Program-made: the position numbers and the translations under genes
Notes under the pieces: model-generated
Seen by the model: the letters and a program-made list of their open reading frames with translations, nothing else
Databases searched by the model: none
What the model was told of the DNA's origin: nothing
Assembly: GCA_040509055.1 (NCBI GenBank)
Contig: JBEVLT010000263.1
Coordinates: 1 to 8,814 of the forward strand
Source: JAJKIP01 sp040509055
GTDB taxonomy: Bacteria > Bacteroidota > Bacteroidia > Chitinophagales > Chitinophagaceae
DNA: 8,814 nucleotides
Direction of reading: 5' to 3'
Shown here: positions 1-6,753 of the stretch, in pieces
Layout of the letters: every line of letters begins with the position of its first letter
How positions within the stretch are numbered: the first letter of the stretch is position 1

Positions 1-103
1 ATACTCCGCTGCCCAGATGATTGAGAACCGCACCATGCTACTTGGCTTTATGACCATCATTACCGACCCGGATGGAAGAAAAATTGAACTTTATAAAAAG
101 TAA
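1..103 (+). CDS. C-terminal fragment of a probable VOC/glyoxalase-fold protein (5' end outside window)
   Basis: An open frame enters from the left edge and stops at TAA 101-103, giving 33 residues that end in GFMTIITDPDGRKIELYKK. The pattern of a hydrophobic strand followed by DPDGxxIEL close to the C-terminus is typical of the last beta-strand of vicinal-oxygen-chelate proteins (glyoxalase I, dioxygenase and resistance-protein fold), where the Glu of IEL is often a metal ligand. That family link rests only on this short motif, so substrate and reaction cannot be stated. A separate gap of 76 bases lies before the lipoprotein gene, and no clear terminator hairpin is visible in it. Confidence 0.55.
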   Translation, partial: YSAAQMIENRTMLLGFMTIITDPDGRKIELYKK

Positions 104-179
104 TGAATTGATAACGCCGCCACGGTAGTGTTCGGCAGCAAACTCAGCTTTTTAGCACACAATTTGCTTCTCCAACGGC

Positions 180-578
180 ATGAGACTGATCGCCTGTATC
201 CTGGTCCTGTGTACCCTGCTCAGCGCCTGCAAAAAGGAAAATGATGAAAATCCGCCCCAGATTCCCGCAGGAGTGTATGCCGGCACCTTTTCCCGCACCG
301 GCATGGAAACCGTGCAGGTGAAGATTGAATTTGAGGCAAATACCTACGAAGGGCAAAGCGATACGGACAAATACCCTGCGATCTGCCACGGCTCCTACAG
401 CCTTTCCAATGACCGGGTGATCTTTACCGACGTGTGTACCTGGACGGCCGACTTCGACTGGTCGCTGATCCTGAACGGCACCTACACTATTTCCTTCCAG
501 GACGATGGCTGGGTCCGGATCTGGCGCATCAGCGGGAGCGTGACCGACGAATACCTGCTCCGTAAGCTGGAACGGTAA
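180..578 (+). CDS. small secreted lipoprotein, function unknown
   Basis: The product has 132 residues. The first 16 form a short hydrophobic signal peptide, followed by the lipobox L14-S15-A16-C17, so Cys17 should be lipidated by Lgt and cleaved by LspA. The next residues (KKENDEN) are charged; in Bacteroidota a charged stretch right after the cysteine can act as a surface export signal, so the protein could be surface exposed, but this is inference. The rest has alternating hydrophobic and polar strands with recurring Gly-x-Tyr turns (GVYAGTF, GSYSLS, GTYTISF) and two cysteines (C69, C86) that could form a disulfide, suggesting a small beta-sandwich or barrel. I do not recognise the family. 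A weak -7-like box (ACAATTTG, 159-166) lies 13 bases before the ATG. The gene converges on prfC with only 20 bases between stops and no obvious terminator hairpin. Confidence 0.75.
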   Translation: MRLIACILVLCTLLSACKKENDENPPQIPAGVYAGTFSRTGMETVQVKIEFEANTYEGQSDTDKYPAICHGSYSLSNDRVIFTDVCTWTADFDWSLILNGTYTISFQDDGWVRIWRISGSVTDEYLLRKLER

Positions 579-598
579 TATCCGGCGACCCCCTGGTT

Positions 599-2191
599 TT
601 AGTTTTCCTTGTGTATTTCCGACGTAAAATGGAACGTAATGTCCGGGTTATTGCTGATTTCCGTATTCAGGAACCATTCGCTCTGTGCCAGGTACACGAC
701 GTGCCCGTCTTTGTCGGCCGCGATATTGGCCTGTTTGAACCGGGCAAAATCTTCCAGCTTTTTCGGGTCCGTGCTGGTCAGCCAGCAGGCTTTGTAAAAA
801 GGTAATGCATTGAAAACCACAGACGCGCCGTACTCGTGCAGCAGGCGGTACTGGATCACTTCAAACTGCAGCTCGCCCACACACCCGATGATCTTTTTGT
901 TGCCGCCAAACTGGGTGAAGAGCTGGGCTACGCCCTCGTCGGTCAGCTGCATCAATCCTTTCTCCAGCTGCTTGGTCTTCATGGGGTCCTTGTTCACCAC
1001 CTCTTTGAATATCTCCGGCGAAAAGGACGGGATGCCGGTGAAATAGAAATCCTCTCCTTCCGTCAGCGTGTCGCCGATCTTGAAATTGCCGGTATCGAAC
1101 AGGCCCACCACATCCCCTGCATAGGCATCTTCGATGATGCTTTTGTCCCGCGCCATAAAGCTGTAGGGATTGCTGAAGCGTACGTCTTTGTCCAGCCGCA
1201 CGTGGTGAAAATATTTGTTGCGCTCGAACCGGCCCGAACAGACCCGGAAAAAAGCGATCCGGTCGCGGTGCTTGGGGTCCAGGTTGGCGTGTATTTTAAA
1301 AACGAATCCGCTGAGCTTATCCTCTTCCACGTTCACGGTGCGGGCCGTGGTCTCGCGGCTGCGGGGAGTGGGCGCAATGCGGATAAACGTATCCAGCATT
1401 TCCTTTACCCCGAAGTTGTTGATGGCGCTGCCAAAGAACACCGGCGCCACCTGGCCGGCCAGGTAGTCCTCCACGTTCAGCTCGCCATGTACGCCGTCCA
1501 CCAGCTCCACATCTTCGCGCAGCTGCGCGGCATCTTTCTCGCCCAGCTTCTGGTCCACGATGGCATCGTTCAGGTCGGACACGGACAGGCTGTCCTCGTC
1601 CGTAGCCCTGGTATTGGCGGTAAACAGCAGCAGGCTTTTATCATGCAGGTTGTACACGCCTTTGAACTCCTTGCCGCTGTTGATGGGCCAGCTCATCGGG
1701 TGCAGGGCGATCTTCAGCTCTTTTTCGATCTCTTCCAGCAGGTCGAACCGGTTTTTACCGTCCCGGTCCATTTTGTTGATGAACACGATCACCGGCGTAT
1801 CCCGCATGCGGCACACTTCCATCAGCCGCCGCGTCTGCTCCTCCACCCCGTTCACACTGTCCACCACCAGGATCACGCTGTCCACCGCCGTCAGCGTGCG
1901 ATAGGTATCTTCCGCAAAGTCCTTGTGACCCGGTGTGTCCAGCAGGTTGATGAGCGTGCCATCGTATTCAAAGCTCATCACGGACGTGGCCACGGAGATA
2001 CCCCGTTGCCGCTCGATCTCCATAAAATCGCTGGTCGCATGCTTTTTGATCTTGTTGCTCTTTACCGCCCCGGCCACCTGGATGGCGCCCCCGAATAAAA
2101 GAAGCTTCTCCGTCAGGGTGGTTTTACCCGCATCGGGGTGGCTGATGATGGCGAAGGTCCTGCGCCGCTGTATTTCCTGATGATATTTCAT
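599..2191 (-). CDS. prfC: peptide chain release factor 3 (RF3 GTPase)
   Basis: RF3 is a cytoplasmic translational GTPase that removes RF1 or RF2 from the ribosome after peptide release. The product is 530 residues, the normal family length. The G1/P-loop is SHPDAGKT (17-24), the RF3-type switch I region is SDFMEIERQRGISV (54-67), G3 is DTPGH (85-89) and G4 is NKMD (139-142), followed by the beta-barrel and C-terminal domains usual for RF3. The frame is open further upstream to an ATG at 2245, but I start at 2191 (MKYHQEIQRRRTF). That fits the family N-terminus, and a perfect TACCTTTG promoter box lies at 2208-2201 on the same strand, between the two candidate starts, so the upstream ATG would not be transcribed from it. 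The gene is divergent from the AlkZ-like gene and convergent with the lipoprotein gene. Identification is secure. Confidence 0.96.
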   Translation of the reverse strand: MKYHQEIQRRRTFAIISHPDAGKTTLTEKLLLFGGAIQVAGAVKSNKIKKHATSDFMEIERQRGISVATSVMSFEYDGTLINLLDTPGHKDFAEDTYRTLTAVDSVILVVDSVNGVEEQTRRLMEVCRMRDTPVIVFINKMDRDGKNRFDLLEEIEKELKIALHPMSWPINSGKEFKGVYNLHDKSLLLFTANTRATDEDSLSVSDLNDAIVDQKLGEKDAAQLREDVELVDGVHGELNVEDYLAGQVAPVFFGSAINNFGVKEMLDTFIRIAPTPRSRETTARTVNVEEDKLSGFVFKIHANLDPKHRDRIAFFRVCSGRFERNKYFHHVRLDKDVRFSNPYSFMARDKSIIEDAYAGDVVGLFDTGNFKIGDTLTEGEDFYFTGIPSFSPEIFKEVVNKDPMKTKQLEKGLMQLTDEGVAQLFTQFGGNKKIIGCVGELQFEVIQYRLLHEYGASVVFNALPFYKACWLTSTDPKKLEDFARFKQANIAADKDGHVVYLAQSEWFLNTEISNNPDITFHFTSEIHKEN

Positions 2192-2200
2192 AAAGAGGCG

Positions 2201-2208
2201 CAAAGGTA
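2201..2208 (-). promoter_or_regulatory. Bacteroidota -7 promoter box of prfC
   Basis: Read on the minus strand the sequence is TACCTTTG, an exact match to TAnnTTTG, with the box ending 9 bases before the prfC ATG at 2191. I see no convincing -33 TTG at the usual distance. It predicts a very short 5' leader and decides in favour of the 2191 start over 2245. Confidence 0.65.
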
Positions 2209-2293
2209 CGGCCTGCGGGCCTTCTATCCATGCACGCAGCCACAATTAGGAAGCGATGGAAACCTGCCGGCGGGCCTGAACGTATGGGGTTCG

Positions 2294-2301
2294 TATATTT
2301 A
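2294..2301 (+). promoter_or_regulatory. possible -7 box of the AlkZ-like gene
   Basis: TATATTTA matches TAnnTTTG at seven of eight positions and lies 30 bases before the ATG at 2332. The 140-base gap to prfC would hold both divergent promoters. An AGGAA at 2324-2328 could serve as a weak ribosome binding site but is very close to the start. Confidence 0.3.
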
Positions 2302-2331
2302 TCATAACCAAACCGCTCCTGACAGGAACCG

Positions 2332-3381
2332 ATGAAACCTGCCGATATCATCCGCCACCGGCTTGCCGGCCAGCAAATTACCGCTACCACGTTTCAGACG
2401 CCGGCGGAGGTGGTACAATGCCTGGTGGCGATGCAGGCCCAGGAATTTGCTATGGCCAAGTGGGCGATCGGATTACGGCTTCCGGGCACTACAGACAGCG
2501 TGGTTGAAAAAGCATTCAATGACGGCGCTATTCTTCGCACGCATCTCATGCGGCCCACCTGGCATTTTGTGGTACCGGCGGATATCCGCTGGCTGCTGGC
2601 GCTTACGGCGCCGCGTGTTCATGCCGCAAATGCCTTTATGTACCGTAAAACAGAACTGACTACCGCTCTCTTCAGGCGCAGCAACGATGCACTCATTCAC
2701 GCATTGGAAGGCGGCAAGCAACTGACCCGTGCCGGGCTGCAGGCAGCGTTGCAGCGGAAAAAAATCATGGCTGATGGCTTTCGCCTCGCGTACCTGCTGA
2801 TGTATGCCGAGCTGGAAGGCATCCTCTGCAGCGGGCCCCGCCAGGGCAAACAGTTCACCTACGCCTTGCTGGACGAGCGGGTACCGGCCGCAAAAAATCA
2901 AAGCCGGGACGAATCGCTGGCGGCATTCACCCGGCGCTACTTTGCCAGTCGCGGGCCTGCTACCCTTCAGGATTTTACGTACTGGTCAGGACTTACGGTG
3001 AAGGATGTCAAAACGGGTGCGGCCCTGCTGCCGGGCAGTTTTGAACGGTTTACCCTTGCCGGACAGGAATATTTCTTTCTGCCGGCATCGGAAAGGCAGG
3101 GGCCCCGCTCCACCTTCCTGCTGCCGGACTACGATGAATACGGCATGAGCTATAAAGACCGGAGCATCCTGTACCAGCCGGGCATGGCTGCCGGGAAAGG
3201 CCGCAGCAATCCGGTATTCAGTCACCTGGTGGTTACCGATGGCAGGATGGCCGGTACCTGGCAGCGGACCGTGAAGCGAAATGTGGTAACGGTGGAAACA
3301 GCTTCTTTCTCCCCGCTGACCAAAACAAAACAACAGGCGCTGCAAAAGGCTGTCGGGCGTTATATCTCTTTCTGGCAATAA
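2332..3381 (+). CDS. AlkZ-like winged-helix DNA glycosylase family protein (HTH_42)
   Basis: The protein has 349 residues and looks like the HTH_42 / AlkZ-like family (formerly DUF1006), which is built from tandem winged-helix domains. Characterised members remove bulky alkyl adducts or unhook interstrand crosslinks: AlkZ of the azinomycin producer Streptomyces sahachiroi, and YcaQ/AlkX of E. coli. Visible family signatures are an N-terminal helix with QAQ at 35-37, matching the catalytic Q-x-Q of the AlkZ branch (the YcaQ branch has Q-x-D), and the block RTHLMRPTWHFV at 69-80, a hallmark of the family. A later acidic stretch (DYDEYGMSYKDR, about 265-276) is also typical. No secondary-metabolite cluster is visible beside it, so a general repair role or protection against environmental alkylators is more likely than self-resistance. 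Activity is inferred from motifs only. The neighbouring genes do not suggest an operon: prfC is divergent, and the downstream gene has its own promoter box. Confidence 0.82.
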   Translation: MKPADIIRHRLAGQQITATTFQTPAEVVQCLVAMQAQEFAMAKWAIGLRLPGTTDSVVEKAFNDGAILRTHLMRPTWHFVVPADIRWLLALTAPRVHAANAFMYRKTELTTALFRRSNDALIHALEGGKQLTRAGLQAALQRKKIMADGFRLAYLLMYAELEGILCSGPRQGKQFTYALLDERVPAAKNQSRDESLAAFTRRYFASRGPATLQDFTYWSGLTVKDVKTGAALLPGSFERFTLAGQEYFFLPASERQGPRSTFLLPDYDEYGMSYKDRSILYQPGMAAGKGRSNPVFSHLVVTDGRMAGTWQRTVKRNVVTVETASFSPLTKTKQQALQKAVGRYISFWQ

Positions 3382-3440
3382 GTGCCGGAGGCAGACAGCT
3401 GATTATGTATAAATCTTTCTTTTCTCCTGCCTTCATCGTG

Positions 3441-3448
3441 TAAATTTG
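3441..3448 (+). promoter_or_regulatory. Bacteroidota -7 promoter box of the ABC permease gene
   Basis: TAAATTTG is an exact TAnnTTTG match and ends only 4 bases before the ATG at 3453. A pyrimidine-rich stretch with TTTC around 3418-3423 sits where a -33 element would be. Transcription should begin at or next to the A of the start codon, so the mRNA may be leaderless. Confidence 0.6.
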
Positions 3449-3452
3449 TTCT

Positions 3453-4709
3453 ATGATTCGCCGGAGCATCGAAATTATCGCGAGCAGCTTCTTTATGGCC
3501 CTGCAGGAGCTGTGGAAGAACAAGCTGCGGACCTTCCTGTCCCTCTTCGGCATCACCATCGGCATCTTCTGCATCATCGGCGTGCTGGCCACGGTCAACA
3601 GCCTGGAATACAATATCCAGAATGAGGTAAAATCGCTGGGCACCAACACCATCTACGTGGACAAGTGGGACTATGCGGCCGGCGGCGGCCCCGACTATCC
3701 CTGGTGGCGGTATGTGAACCGGCCGGTACCGAAATACCAGGAGATGAAGCAGATCAGGGAACGGACCTCCAGCGCCCGGTTTGTCGCGTTCAAGATAGAA
3801 GTGACGGACGATGTGGAATACAAAGGCAGCGTATTGTCCAATGTAAAGCTGTACGGCATCACCGAAGATTTCGATGACATTCAACCGGTGGAGATACAAT
3901 ATGGCCGCTACCCCACCGAAAGCGAGTTCGACCGCGGCAGCCCCATCGTTGTGGCCGGCAACGAGATCGCCGAAAAACTATTCGGATCGGCTGAGCTGGC
4001 GGCCGGCAGGGAAATAACGCTTCGCGGCAAGAAAGCGCTGATCATCGGCGTGATCAAAAAACAGGGCAAACAGATGATCGGCGGGTGGAATTTCGACCAA
4101 AGCATCGTCATCCCCTACCAGTTTGCCCGCACGATGATGAACGAATTGAAATCCGACCCCTTTATCATGGTGCAGGGGCAGGAGCATGTGAACAGCAAGG
4201 CACTGAAAGACGAGCTCACCGGCGCCATGCGGGCCGTACACAAGCTGAGCCCTACGGCAGACGACGATTTTGCGCTGAACGATATCAACGACCTGAGCGA
4301 GTCCATCAGCGAGGCCTTCACCGGGCTGAACATCGGCGGCGCCATCATCGGGGCCATCAGCCTGATCGTGGGGCTGTTTGGCGTAGCCAATATCATGTTC
4401 GTCACCGTGCGGGAGCGCACACCGCAGATCGGGCTGAAAAAAGCCATCGGCGCCAAGCGGCGGGTGATCCTGACCGAGTTTTTGCTGGAATCGTCCTTTC
4501 TCTGCATTGTCGGCGGCCTGATCGGTTTATTGCTGGTGTTCGTGCTGACGCAGATACTCAGCAAGGCGCTGGATTTTCCCATCTTTATTTCCGTGTCCAA
4601 TATGGCCTGGACCTTTCTCATTTGCATTTTCGTCGGCATCATGGCCGGCATCATCCCTGCCTACAAGGCATCGCGGATGGACCCCGTGGCCGCCATCCGG
4701 AGCAAATAA
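3453..4709 (+). CDS. MacB/FtsX-type ABC transporter permease
   Basis: The 418-residue protein has the full layout of a MacB-type (type VII) permease. It has a cytoplasmic N-terminal helix, TM1 at about 27-48 (within LRTFLSLFGITIGIFCIIGVLATV), a large extracytoplasmic MacB_PCD domain to about 280, and three more membrane segments near 295-317, 349-371 and 383-405. These make up the FtsX domain, with the coupling-helix region RERTPQIGLKKAIGAKRR between TM2 and TM3. It ends in the common YKASRMDPVAAIRSK tail. Such permeases pair with a separate LolD/MacB-type ATPase and often a periplasmic adaptor. They move proteins, peptides or drugs by mechanotransmission rather than by substrate passage through the membrane. 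No ATPase or adaptor gene is visible on either side here, so its partner must lie elsewhere and the substrate is unknown. The start is supported by the -7 box directly upstream. Confidence 0.9.
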   Translation: MIRRSIEIIASSFFMALQELWKNKLRTFLSLFGITIGIFCIIGVLATVNSLEYNIQNEVKSLGTNTIYVDKWDYAAGGGPDYPWWRYVNRPVPKYQEMKQIRERTSSARFVAFKIEVTDDVEYKGSVLSNVKLYGITEDFDDIQPVEIQYGRYPTESEFDRGSPIVVAGNEIAEKLFGSAELAAGREITLRGKKALIIGVIKKQGKQMIGGWNFDQSIVIPYQFARTMMNELKSDPFIMVQGQEHVNSKALKDELTGAMRAVHKLSPTADDDFALNDINDLSESISEAFTGLNIGGAIIGAISLIVGLFGVANIMFVTVRERTPQIGLKKAIGAKRRVILTEFLLESSFLCIVGGLIGLLLVFVLTQILSKALDFPIFISVSNMAWTFLICIFVGIMAGIIPAYKASRMDPVAAIRSK

Positions 4710-4886
4710 GTTTCCAGCAGCGGGCGCAACGGTGCGGCGCTTTCAACTTATCAGGAAATTGTCCGAACGACGGCCCCCCACTTCCTGAAACGACCCTACC
4801 CCCCGAACATCGAACCCCGGAGCGGCCAGCTTCTTCCCTGAAAAACAGCCCCAGCCTGAAACAAACTAACCTCAAACTTCCTTTCC

Positions 4887-4894
4887 TACCTTTG
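4887..4894 (+). promoter_or_regulatory. Bacteroidota -7 promoter box of tsaD
   Basis: TACCTTTG is an exact TAnnTTTG match ending 4 bases before the tsaD ATG at 4899. This is the same geometry as in front of the ABC permease. No clear -33 TTG is visible. The 189-base gap after the permease gene is C-rich and otherwise holds only a weak 7-bp inverted repeat (4751-4757 with 4782-4788). Confidence 0.62.
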
Positions 4895-4898
4895 ACGC

Positions 4899-5942
4899 AT
4901 GTCCGTTACAATCCTCGCGATCGAGTCATCCTGCGATGAAACATCTGCGGCCGTCTGCTGCGATGGAGCCATCCTGTCCAATTTTATCGCTACCCAAAAG
5001 GTGCATGAGCAGTATGGCGGCGTGGTGCCTGAGCTGGCGTCCCGGGCGCATATGCAGCACATCGTGCCCGTAGTGACCACGGCGCTGGAAACGGCCGGCG
5101 CCGGTCTGCCCGATATCGATGCCATTGCTTTTACCCAATCGCCGGGACTGATCGGTTCGCTGCTGGTCGGTTCCCAGTTTGCCAAATCGCTGGCGCTGGC
5201 GCTGGATAAACCACTGATCGCCGTACACCATATGCAGGCGCATGTGCTGGCCAACCTGATCGGTGACCCGAAACCGGCATTCCCTTTCCTCTGCCTGACG
5301 GTCAGCGGCGGGCATACCCAGATCGTCCGGTGCGACTCGCCCATGCAAATGGAGGTGATCGGAGAAACGATCGACGATGCCGCCGGCGAGGCCTTTGATA
5401 AATCCGCCAAGCTGCTGGGACTGCCCTATCCCGGCGGTCCCCTGATCGACAAATATGCGCAGACCGGTAATGCTGACCGGTTCAAATTTCCCGAACCCAA
5501 TGTGCCGGGGCTGAACTTCAGCTTCAGCGGGCTGAAGACGGCCATTCTGTATTTTTTACAGAACGCTGGTACCAGCACGATCTACAAAGAAGAATTCCGG
5601 GCTACGGAGGAAGAAAAACAACGGTTCATCCGCGACAACCTCGCCGACATCTGTGCCTCCGTGCAGCAGCGCATCATTACTATCCTGCTCAACAAGCTGA
5701 AAAGAGCGGCCCTGGAGACAAATATCACCAATCTTTGCCTGGCAGGCGGCGTGTCGGCCAACAGTGGCCTGCGCAGGGCTTTTGCCGCCATGGGGCAACA
5801 ATACGGATGGAATACGTTTATCCCGGCCTTTGAATACTGCACGGACAATGCCGCCATGATCGCTATCACCGGCTATTACAAATACAAAGCAGGGCAATTT
5901 GCCGATCTGTCCATCAGCGCTTCGGCCCGCGCTGCCTGGTAA
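4899..5942 (+). CDS. tsaD: tRNA N6-adenosine threonylcarbamoyltransferase
   Basis: TsaD (Kae1/Qri7/YgjD family) transfers the threonylcarbamoyl group from TC-AMP to A37 of tRNAs that read ANN codons, working with TsaB and TsaE; the TC-AMP is made by TsaC. The product is 347 residues, normal for the family. Visible motifs are ESSCDET (9-15) of the actin-like ATPase fold, VHHMQAH (109-115) with the metal ligands H111 and H115, SGGHTQI (136-142), GEAFDKSAKLLGLPYPGGP (163-181), NFSFSGLKT (206-214), LAGGVSAN (281-288) and CTDNAAM with the third ligand D316. Nothing is missing. It is followed after 19 bases by a tRNA A37 methyltransferase gene, so co-transcription is plausible. Start at 4899 fits both the family N-terminus and the promoter box. 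Confidence 0.97.
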   Translation: MSVTILAIESSCDETSAAVCCDGAILSNFIATQKVHEQYGGVVPELASRAHMQHIVPVVTTALETAGAGLPDIDAIAFTQSPGLIGSLLVGSQFAKSLALALDKPLIAVHHMQAHVLANLIGDPKPAFPFLCLTVSGGHTQIVRCDSPMQMEVIGETIDDAAGEAFDKSAKLLGLPYPGGPLIDKYAQTGNADRFKFPEPNVPGLNFSFSGLKTAILYFLQNAGTSTIYKEEFRATEEEKQRFIRDNLADICASVQQRIITILLNKLKRAALETNITNLCLAGGVSANSGLRRAFAAMGQQYGWNTFIPAFEYCTDNAAMIAITGYYKYKAGQFADLSISASARAAW

Positions 5943-5950
5943 AGCAAACC

Positions 5951-5958
5951 TACAATTG
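5951..5958 (+). promoter_or_regulatory. possible internal -7 box before the tRNA methyltransferase gene
   Basis: TACAATTG matches TAnnTTTG at seven of eight positions and ends 3 bases before the ATG at 5962, much like the boxes of the two preceding genes. It may give the methyltransferase gene its own start besides read-through from tsaD. Confidence 0.3.
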
Positions 5959-5961
5959 ACT

Positions 5962-6696
5962 ATGTCCAATACCTGGTTCCGTTTCAGGCAATTCACCGTG
6001 CAGCAGGAACGCTGTGCCATGAAGGTGACAACCGATGCCTGCCTGTTCGGCGCCTGGCTCAGCCGGTATTTGTGCAAGAGCTCTCCCGGTAACCCGTCCG
6101 CCCCCTGCCGCGCCCTCGATATCGGCACAGGAACCGGCCTGCTCAGCCTGATGCTGGCACAGCAATGCCGGGTTATGACCGATGCTATCGAAATAGACCG
6201 GGATGCCTGCGAACAGGCTATGGAAAATGTGGCGCACTCTCCCTGGCCGCAACAGATCCGCGTTGTACACGGCGATATAAAGCAGTTTCCTGCCGATCGG
6301 TTATACGATGTTGTGATCAGCAACCCTCCTTTTTACGAGAACGAGCTGCGCTCTGCCGACGAAAAAAAGAACATTGCGCACCATGGCCACCAGCTTGGCC
6401 TGGCCGAGCTGTTTGCTATCACCCGGCAGCAGCTTGCAGACAAAGGACAGTTCTTTTTCCTGTTTCCTTTCAAAAGAAAAACAGTCATTGAAAAACTGCT
6501 GGCGGAGCATGGGTTATTCGTTCACGAAATGGTATTGGTCCGGCAATCGGTCCGGCATGATCTCTTCCGGATCATGCTTTGCGGAGGGCTGGAAGAAACG
6601 GAACTAAAAACTTCCGAAATGGCGATCAAAGATGAGCGGGACCAGTACACGCCCGCTTTTACAGACTTGCTGAAAGATTATTATCTCTATTTGTAA
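5962..6696 (+). CDS. trmN6: tRNA1(Val) (adenine(37)-N6)-methyltransferase family protein
   Basis: The 244-residue protein resembles E. coli TrmN6 (YfiC), a SAM-dependent enzyme that makes m6A at position 37 of tRNA1(Val). The N-terminal block FRFRQFTVQQERCAMKVTTDACLFGAW (7-33) is characteristic of the family. SAM motif I is ALDIGTGTG (51-59), an acidic residue of motif II is in AIEIDRD (75-81), and the catalytic NPPF is at 121-124 in ISNPPFYENEL, the signature of N6-adenine methylation. The frame is open back to an ATG at 5899 inside tsaD, but the family N-terminus starts at MSNTWFRF, so I use 5962. It lies 19 bases after tsaD, and both products act on tRNA position 37. Homology assignment is firm; the exact tRNA substrate in this organism is inferred. 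Confidence 0.9.
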   Translation: MSNTWFRFRQFTVQQERCAMKVTTDACLFGAWLSRYLCKSSPGNPSAPCRALDIGTGTGLLSLMLAQQCRVMTDAIEIDRDACEQAMENVAHSPWPQQIRVVHGDIKQFPADRLYDVVISNPPFYENELRSADEKKNIAHHGHQLGLAELFAITRQQLADKGQFFFLFPFKRKTVIEKLLAEHGLFVHEMVLVRQSVRHDLFRIMLCGGLEETELKTSEMAIKDERDQYTPAFTDLLKDYYLYL

Positions 6697-6737
6697 GACT
6701 ATAAGGTTTGCCTGAAGTCCGTGGGCTAACTCAGCAA

Positions 6738-6752
6738 AGACCTTACAGGTCT
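6738..6752. terminator. candidate terminator hairpin(s) between convergent genes
   Basis: AGACCT-TAC-AGGTCT is a perfect 6-bp inverted repeat with a 3-base loop, ending one base before the stop codon of the minus-strand oxidoreductase gene. The same AGACCTTA segment can instead pair with TAAGGT at 6702-6707 in a larger stem with a small bulge (6702-6711 with 6734-6745). The minus-strand transcript would carry only a short T run after the hairpin, so terminator function is weakly supported. Confidence 0.35.
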
Positions 6753-6753
6753 A

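Noticed and set aside
836..2098. 420-codon open frame on the plus strand opposite prfC
   Set aside because: It lies fully antisense to a certain gene. Its composition (rich in His, Val, Gln and Ala) is what GC-rich third positions of the real gene produce in that frame, and no domain is recognisable.
2192..2245. Upstream start for prfC giving 18 extra residues
   Set aside because: The exact TACCTTTG promoter box lies inside this stretch, and family members start at the MKYHQEI-like position.
4784..4861. Three CCTGAAA direct repeats in the gap before tsaD
   Set aside because: They are short, unevenly spaced (53 and 18 bases) and in a C-rich region; chance is a sufficient explanation.
4085..4939. 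284-codon frame overlapping the ABC permease and running into tsaD
   Set aside because: It is very rich in Arg, His and Gly and is a frame-shifted shadow of the permease gene. The real frame has clear membrane segments.
5899..5961. Upstream start for the tRNA methyltransferase inside tsaD
   Set aside because: The 21 extra residues do not fit the family N-terminus, and the -7-like box lies just before 5962.
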